Assembly: GCA_017607445.1 (NCBI GenBank)
Contig: JAEVHH010000004.1
Span: forward strand, 2,790,001-2,854,000
Origin: Histoplasma ohiense
Taxonomy: Eukaryota; Ascomycota; Eurotiomycetes; Onygenales; Ajellomycetaceae
Direction of reading: 5' to 3'
Length of the DNA stretch: 64,000 bases
The position numbers were made by a program, and so were the translations under genes. The stretch's first letter is position 1, and each line of letters starts with the position of its first letter. Under the pieces are notes generated by a model. The model worked only from the letters and a program-made list of their open reading frames with translations. It did not search any database and was not told the origin of the DNA. Shown in pieces: positions 57,658-64,000 of this stretch.

Positions 57658-58540
57658 GGCGTTATATAGCAGCCACTGACTCTTAAATAGACGTCAAACC
57701 CTCACAAGGTGTCGGGAGATACACGCTTTGTGCCTCAGATAGTTGGTTGGAAGTTTTCGAGCCAGGAGATGGTTCCCCTCCCAATCCCTCCAGGACGACT
57801 GCCCATCAATATTCTGAATATTCCTGTGGACTGTGGGAAATGCCTAAAAACCTTCCCAGTCTTGCAATGGATGACGTCCAAATTAAGCGCGTCAAACGCC
57901 GCTGAGCCGCGCTCTCGGTGCCTGACCAGGATGATCTCACAGTTAGTGTTGTCCCCTACAGCCAATCTACGAATCGGATAGGCGCGATCTCGCTAGTGGT
58001 AATAAAAGAATGCAAATGCTTTTGCAAATTAGCGCTTGGCGCGCGGCAAAACCTACTTGGAAGATCGTTATCGACTAATTTCCGTACTTTGTATGCTCTT
58101 ACTCCCCTAGTAGTAAAACAACGAAACCATACACTTAAATGGGGGAGAGAATAATGAAAGATAAGATATCAATACATTTTGAAATTCTGATCGCGGTTAA
58201 CGTGAACTGTGTCTTCCTCTCTTTCATATCTAGTACGAAAAAATTTAATTACTAGCATTCTATGAGAAAAGTGAATGAGAACTACAGCATGTTGGACAAG
58301 AGGACGGACGGAGCTCATGTATTTCCATGCAAGGCCTTCATCTATATAGGCAGATATTTAGCCGGGATGCGACGACAGGCTGAGGAAAGCCGAGATTTCA
58401 AGTAACCCTCTAAGCAAATGTGTCTCTCTTCCTTTTTGGCTTCGCATGTTTTTTCTTTCATTTGATTCCTTCTCTTGCTTCCACGATCCAAAATATCATA
58501 ACTTCCAGGAGGACCAAGTAAACACGAACTATATGAATCT
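57658..58540. other. METTL4 upstream / AsnRS downstream spacer
   Basis: 883 bp. Overlapping 76-90 codon frames on both strands at 57709-57981 are unrecognised and probably shadows. The rest is the AsnRS 3' region. Confidence 0.5.
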
Positions 58541-60546
58541 TTATGGTGTACACCGTCCAGTAAAGCGCGGATAGAGACAGCATTCCCGAACGGTGTAACG
58601 CGCACACATCCATGCTAGGAACCGTTCAAGTCCAATGCCGTAACCGCCATGTGGCGAGGTGCCATATCTGTTTTGTGAAGGATAAGGAGTCAGTACGAGG
58701 GTTCAAAATGCGGCACAGTCAACGATTGCATGACTTTTTGAAGCAAAATAGACATGATCCAATAAACTCCCCCTCTCCTTCTCGCTCTCAAGAAAGAAAA
58801 AAGAAAAAAGAGAGCAAGGGAGAGAGAGAAGAGAGAGAAAGAGGGAGAGGGAGAGGGAATACCAGGTGTAGATGGGTAGATGTAGGAGAACAAAAGCAAG
58901 ATAAAGCAAGTAAAGGCCAAAACTTACTTGCGTTGGTCAGTGTACCAGTAATACGGTGATGGGTCCATTCCCTCCCGTTTATAAGCCGACATCAACTCAT
59001 CCCAGTCCTCCATCCTCATACTGCCACCCACGATCTCGCCAACACCCGGCATAAGCACATCCACGCTCTCCGTGACGCGGGTATCCTCGGGGTCCTTTCT
59101 CATGTAAAAGGCCTTAATCTCCACAGGGAAATGGGTGAGGAAGATTGGCATGTTCATCATGTCTGTCATTTTCCGCTCCGCGGCTTCAGCAATATCGTCG
59201 CCAAATGTGTGCTGATTTCCTTCCTCGTTGAGGATGTCGTGTTCACGAAGCCACTCGATTGCTTCAGAGTATTTCATTCGCTTGAACGGGCGCGATGGCG
59301 GTGTAAATTTGGGGTTGAGATGCTTTACATATCGCGCAATCAATGGCTCCGAAAGAACGACCTCGATAACACGGCAGATCATATCTTCTAGGTGGTCGAG
59401 AAGGTCGGTGAAGCTGATGAAGTCGAGTTCAGCTTCTACATGGGTGTACTCGGATAAATGGCGTCGGGTGAGGGACTTCTCTGCACGGAAGGATGGGCAG
59501 ATGCAGAATACATCGCCGAGGGATGGGAGACAGGTTTCGAGATACAGTTGCGAAGATTGGGTCAGATAGGCCTTTTCACCATAATAGTCGAATTCAAATA
59601 GGGTGCTGCCGCCCTCAACTTGAGTTTGCACCATCGACGGCGGCGTGACTTCTAAAATACCCTTTTCTTCGAACACTTTTCGGAAGGCTCTTAGAGTCGC
59701 AGCACGGACCTTCATGACAGAAGATGAAGTCTCGCCTCGAAGCACAAGATGCCTGTTGTCGTAGAGGGTGTGGGGATCGGAGTCAGGAGCAACACGGGTA
59801 GTAATAGCCTCCTTGTCACCGGCAGCACGACCAATTATAGTGAAGAAGTCCGCATGAAGTTCGCGATCATCATACGCATGGTTCTTCGGCGGTACTGCTC
59901 GCATTTCTCCATGGATTGCAATCGATGTTTCTAGCGTTAGAGTCATGGCGTCGTATGATTTGACTAGATCGCCCGTGAAAATGCATTGTAACAACCCATA
60001 TCCATCTGACAACGTCACGAACATCATATCCTTTTGCGATCTCAGACGATGAACTCGCCCTACTACGCGAACACGGGTGCCAGGGATATCATCGCCATCG
60101 CTCGGCCTCAGCTTGATTTTCGCGGGGTCTGTCTCGTTCAGCCTGATCTTGAGTGGCTTGGGAAGCGACTCATCTTCCTTGATGATGACCTTCTTAGCCT
60201 CCTCGAGAACTAATTTCCGCTTTTCTATCTCATCTTTCTCCCGAATGGCTAGCTCCTTCTCCTTTGCTGCTTTCTTCTTCCGTTGTTCGTATAGGTTGTT
60301 GGCCTTTTTCAGCGCGGATTTGGTGGCGGGCCTCCATTCCAATCGCACGGAAGGGTCTTCTCCTTCATTGACAGGACCCGTCACTGATTTCCGTGTCAGA
60401 TATTGAATATCGGGTGTTGAAGGCGGCTGTTGAAGGAAAGCATATACTAGAGTCTTAAAAGGTGAGGATTCTGTCCCAGTTGCGGTTTGGTCATCATTGC
60501 CAACATCTTCGTCAATATGTACGAGAATTGAAGTGGTGGCGGCCAT
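58541..60546 (-). CDS. DED81: Cytoplasmic asparaginyl-tRNA synthetase
   Basis: Class IIb synthetase charging tRNA-Asn. Two exons, 58928-60546 and 58541-58667, give 581 residues. A charged N-terminal extension (Lys/Glu-rich, about 70-130) is followed by an OB-fold anticodon-binding domain (VRVVGRVHRLRSQKDMMFVT). The catalytic core has QLYLETCLPSLGDVFCICPS, motif 2 FRAEKSLTRRHLSEYTHVEAE split as seen, and MPGVGEIVGGSMR. Motif 3, GIGLERFLAW, lies in exon 2 with the ending TGRCTP. The junction reads YTDQRKYGTSPHGGYG. The 260-nt intron (58668-58927) is GA-rich and unusually long for this window. No mitochondrial presequence. Confidence 0.96.
58788..58860 (+). repeat. Purine-rich GA/AAG low-complexity tract
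   Basis: Nearly uninterrupted A/G sequence (AGAGAG, GGGAGAGG units) inside the AsnRS intron; a polypyrimidine tract in the transcript. Confidence 0.8.
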
Positions 60547-63500
60547 GCCTGTATGGCGCCTCTGTGTATTAAGAGAAGTCTTAAGATGAAAAGTAAATTG
60601 TTGCTATCTATCAGTTAAACTCAGGTTGTTTGGTGACCGTTCCTTGTATTTTTTTTATCTAAGGTTTTGAAGAGGCGGGGGGATCACGCACGGGTCAAGG
60701 TCATGTGAATCATAAACCCTATCTAGTAGCCAACTGCCCCTCCAGAAGCGGAGAGAGAACAGCGAATAAGAGGAGATACAACGTGAGTATGTCACTATCT
60801 TCTAATTTTATTATAAGGATGTAAGATCGATGAGCCCAAATGACAACTCTTAAAACTACATTTAAAGGTTGGCTCTAACAGGCGCAGCAAGGGAACACAG
60901 AAGTTGTAGGGGAGCCCGAGAATCAAACTTCAGCGTTAACCTCGTCGTTAAATAAAATAAGCTAGTTCTACTTAGGGTGATACACAAGTTCTCAATTATA
61001 CAATATAGACGCCTAAATACGATGAGAGACCGGCGAAAGAAGTTCAGGAATCGAACTTCAGCTTAGAAGAACCTTATGAAGTAAATGATGACCCTTGAAG
61101 ATTTTAGGAGAGCGTCATATCAGGCAGCTGTAGAGTAAATATTGTGGAAATAAGAGATCATACCCAAAAAGAAGGAAGCAAAGAGCGAAAGGCTGGGTAA
61201 CATACGTAGATAGGTGGTTGCTCTGGACTTCAACAATACTTCGGGCATATCACCGTGCTTGCTGATGTATAGCTAAAATTAGGAAACATCTCCACTCTAA
61301 CCCTGACAGTGTTATATCGAGAGGCCAGACACATCACCAAGGTTCGTCACAGAGTTTGCACTCTTTTCTCCAATTAACCATGCTTATTCGTAAGAATGAA
61401 CGCGCATCTGCACGTCGGTTTCTTTCCCTGTACATGCTAAGGAGGCGGAAATAACATTGGTCCTCTGGGGAATATATAACCTGCATAGAACGGGCATTAG
61501 TTATAAGCGCACACTGACTTGGAGTCACGTTGTTTCGGACCATCAGATTTGGATCTGATGAGAATGAGATATTTCGTCCGAAAATGGGCATTGATGGAGA
61601 ATGGCGGTGTTGTAGATGTGTTAGAATCTAGCCATTTCTTCTTTCTCGGCTGAAATAAAATTTCAAGGAGCGGTATGACCATTTTTTCCCCGGGAGAGAT
61701 ATTACGAATTAAGAAAGGAATAGCCATTTCAACGATGGAGGATGCCCAGGGTAAATGCAACAGTTAAGAATAGGAATGGAAGGATTGGCTGATGACAGGG
61801 AGAGCCACTGTGAATGGAGAAGAGGCCAAGGGAATAAAATAACGGAACAGCTCTAAACTAAACGCGACTGGCGCAAAGTGTCATAGATGCCTGCCACGAG
61901 CTGAACAATAAGCAACGAGGTAACCTGGACGTGGGTTAGTGATTGAGCCCCGGTTCTCGCCCTGGGCAAATAGAATGATAACGAACACCCCTCCGCCTCG
62001 ATTATGCCGCATGGGTCATAGTTGGCTCCGTATATCCCATAGCGACACTGGAGAACAAGTAGGCTAGTGCACAGATAAGTGTGTGGGTTCGTGGCAAGAT
62101 CCTTAAGCCGTCTCACTTTCAGAAGGCTCAAGGAGCCTGCCAAGGTACGAAGACATTGGGTTGGGCGGGTAATTGGAGTCTTCAAATCTGAATGCTTGCG
62201 TTGCATCATGCGCCTCTAGGTGAGAGAATAAACCCTAAAGCAGTTGGAAGAGAGCACGGTGTGGTCCCCCTGCAACATTGTCCACTTACGTTGCGCCATC
62301 TGAGGACTTGTAGTCACTGTGCCGCAAAAGTAGGCATATCTGCGCCAGGATCTTGCAGAAAACGATTAATAACCACAGGTGGATGTGGCGAAATGGAGGC
62401 TCTGCATACTCATTAGAGAGAGCTCCCGGAATATTCCACTACAGCGACAGAAATCACCAATAGGCTAGGGTTTTTAAAACATCATAAACATGGAAAGCCT
62501 GTTTTGACGAATTGCCTCGCAGTCAAAGCCCCAGGGCTGACCAATGCAGGCAAGTTGAAAAAGCTAACAAGAGGCAAGGCATGCACGATATTTGAGGTGA
62601 AAGAATGGCCAGAGTTTGGTTCAAAAGGATGGTTCACATTGGTTGACAGGCGCGTTGGTCTAATTTTTGAAAATTGGTTGATTCGGGGCCAGAATTCAAT
62701 GCGTAACAGATAATTGTATGGTACCGTCCTGGCAAATCCACTTCGAGAGTTAGCTTCTCCTCGCATTCGAAAATCCGCATGTCTCTTCCCACTTGATTGG
62801 TAAGTTAATTCTTTATTAACATGGTTGTGTTGTCAGCTGGTCGCCCTTTTGAACGATTTGTGCCCAAACAGAGATCAGTTTCGCAAGATCTCCGAGGCGG
62901 ACAGGATTGAACGTGCAAAAGGATAATCCTTCCATATGCAAATTGCCCGAACAACTGCGGCATCATGTTTTTGGATAGGGAATGGCCCCTGAAGACGAAC
63001 CAGAAGCCGAAGCTAGTGTGTGCGTTGTGCCTTGCGCCCCGAGGCCTGCGTCACCGGTCTCTTATGCTCGGCGCGAGTGGATATTCTCAGCACATCTCCC
63101 GTGACCTGGAAGAGATATGAAGGACACGCCAGAAACAGAAATACCGCGATTCAAGCGCTCAAATATCGTTGGAAGCATTCAGTAAACTCATACTTGTCAG
63201 ACTCCAACTTACATTGGTTTACGGTACAGAACACATAAAAAGAAAGCACGGAAGACAATGACGGAACGAAGGGAATCGGAAGCAAATGAAGAGAGCCGCG
63301 AATAGAGATGCGGCACAGTGTGGACATGTTGGGCTTCCTGCATATTAAACCTGTCCACTAGCATTCAGTGCAGGGGGAAGTGACCAGCCTGGCAGAAATG
63401 ACCAGCATCGGCAACGGTGCAGCCAGAGTCCAACAAATGGGCGCAAATTGAGGCACATCTGTTGGCTTTATCTTCCAAAGCATTGCAGGAAGCCCCCAAG

Positions 63501-64000
63501 GTATGTGCTTGTTAGTTTGATGTTCAGTTGACACATGGAGCCTCAGCAGAATACGCGTAAGGAAAGCCAACAAAATGGTGAAAGATACTAGTAATCAACC
63601 TTCAGCGCGGTTTTATCATAGAGTGAAAATAGTAGCTTACCAAACCAAAGAACATTCGTCTTCGTCTCGTTTCGAATTATACTTTCTTCCCGCGATGAAA
63701 AGTGTCTTGACTCAAAAAATACTCGTGCTTGTTGAAGAGAAAGACTCCCCTGAACAAGGTTTAGAAATACTTGGTCAGCGGGGGAAATTTCAGGTTCGGG
63801 TAATCGCTTTTTGCGAAACGAAGTGAAAGGCAAAAGAACAAAGAAACATCAGCCAGTGTGGAAAACAGAAACCCGAAAAAAGGGTTAAATGAAGAACAAA
63901 AACCAACATCTACCAATTGTCGCCCACAGAACAGTGTGGTCATGTGATTAATACGCGATGCGGGTTGAAACCGATTTTTGGGCAAAGACTAGCATTCGAT
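60547..64000. other. Gene-poor 3.4-kb terminal region
   Basis: Beyond the AsnRS promoter I cannot support any gene. ORFs of 60-118 codons occur on both strands but lack family motifs and splice context. Two loosely similar words (GAATCAAACTTCAGC at 60922 and GAATCGAACTTCAGC at 61044) suggest a decayed repeat. Part of a gene extending past the right edge cannot be excluded (minus frame 63588-63833). Confidence 0.45.

Noticed and set aside
57709..57981. Opposed ORFs on both strands upstream of the METTL4-like gene
   Set aside because: Both fit within one 270-bp stretch with no family features; at most one could be real and neither is supported.
60915..61060. tRNA-like T-arm words (GAATCGAACTTC) on the minus strand
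   Set aside because: No matching acceptor stem, D-arm or anticodon arm could be paired around either word.

Overview
The window comes from a filamentous ascomycete nuclear genome, most likely a Eurotiomycete and possibly Onygenales. Protein-coding genes carry short introns of about 50-120 nt with GTAAGT-like donors, CTAAC/CTGAC-like branch sites and YAG acceptors. Orthologues of single-copy fungal housekeeping genes are spread over both strands with 0.3-1.3 kb spacers. There are also two AT-rich, gene-poor stretches. I saw no prokaryotic, phage, CRISPR or rRNA/tRNA feature. Exon boundaries were worked out by hand and checked for reading phase across every intron. All recognised genes close in phase except the two pseudogenes.

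Layout. 1-8262: URB1 (runs off the left edge), ESF1 and uridine kinase URK1, all minus. 8737-10029: GID8 (+), head-to-head with URK1. 11203-19745: Ca2+-binding external NADH dehydrogenase and cohesin loader SCC2/Mis4 (-). 19746-28728: a decayed block made of a 3 kb AT-rich island with hairpins, a PDR-type ABC transporter pseudogene with several independent lesions, a short coding relic, and a 5'-truncated, frameshifted RPA12 (RNA polymerase I subunit) relic. 28852-32497: deoxyhypusine hydroxylase LIA1 and complex I NDUFS4/NUO-21 (-), the latter head-to-head with ATP synthase subunit f (+). 33410-37657: a 1360-residue disordered protein. 39005-43908: acetyltransferase ESA1 and splicing factor CEF1 (-). 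44160-54xxx: NOP53, REX4, RNase H2 subunit C, alkaline phosphatase, DCS1 scavenger decapping enzyme and YUH1 ubiquitin hydrolase, all plus. 56176-60546: METTL4-like MT-A70 methyltransferase and cytoplasmic AsnRS (-). 60547-64000: no gene that I can support.

Functional themes. Ribosome biogenesis recurs (URB1, ESF1, NOP53, REX4, the RPA12 relic), and RRPE-like A/T boxes lie upstream of URB1, ESF1 and the CEF1/NOP53 divergent promoter. RNA metabolism recurs as well (CEF1, DCS1, RNH203, METTL4-like, AsnRS). Three genes are mitochondrial (NDE1, NUO-21, ATP17). These genes are neighbours rather than an operon. I found no convincing unknown multi-gene system; the most unusual part is the decayed 20-28.7 kb block.
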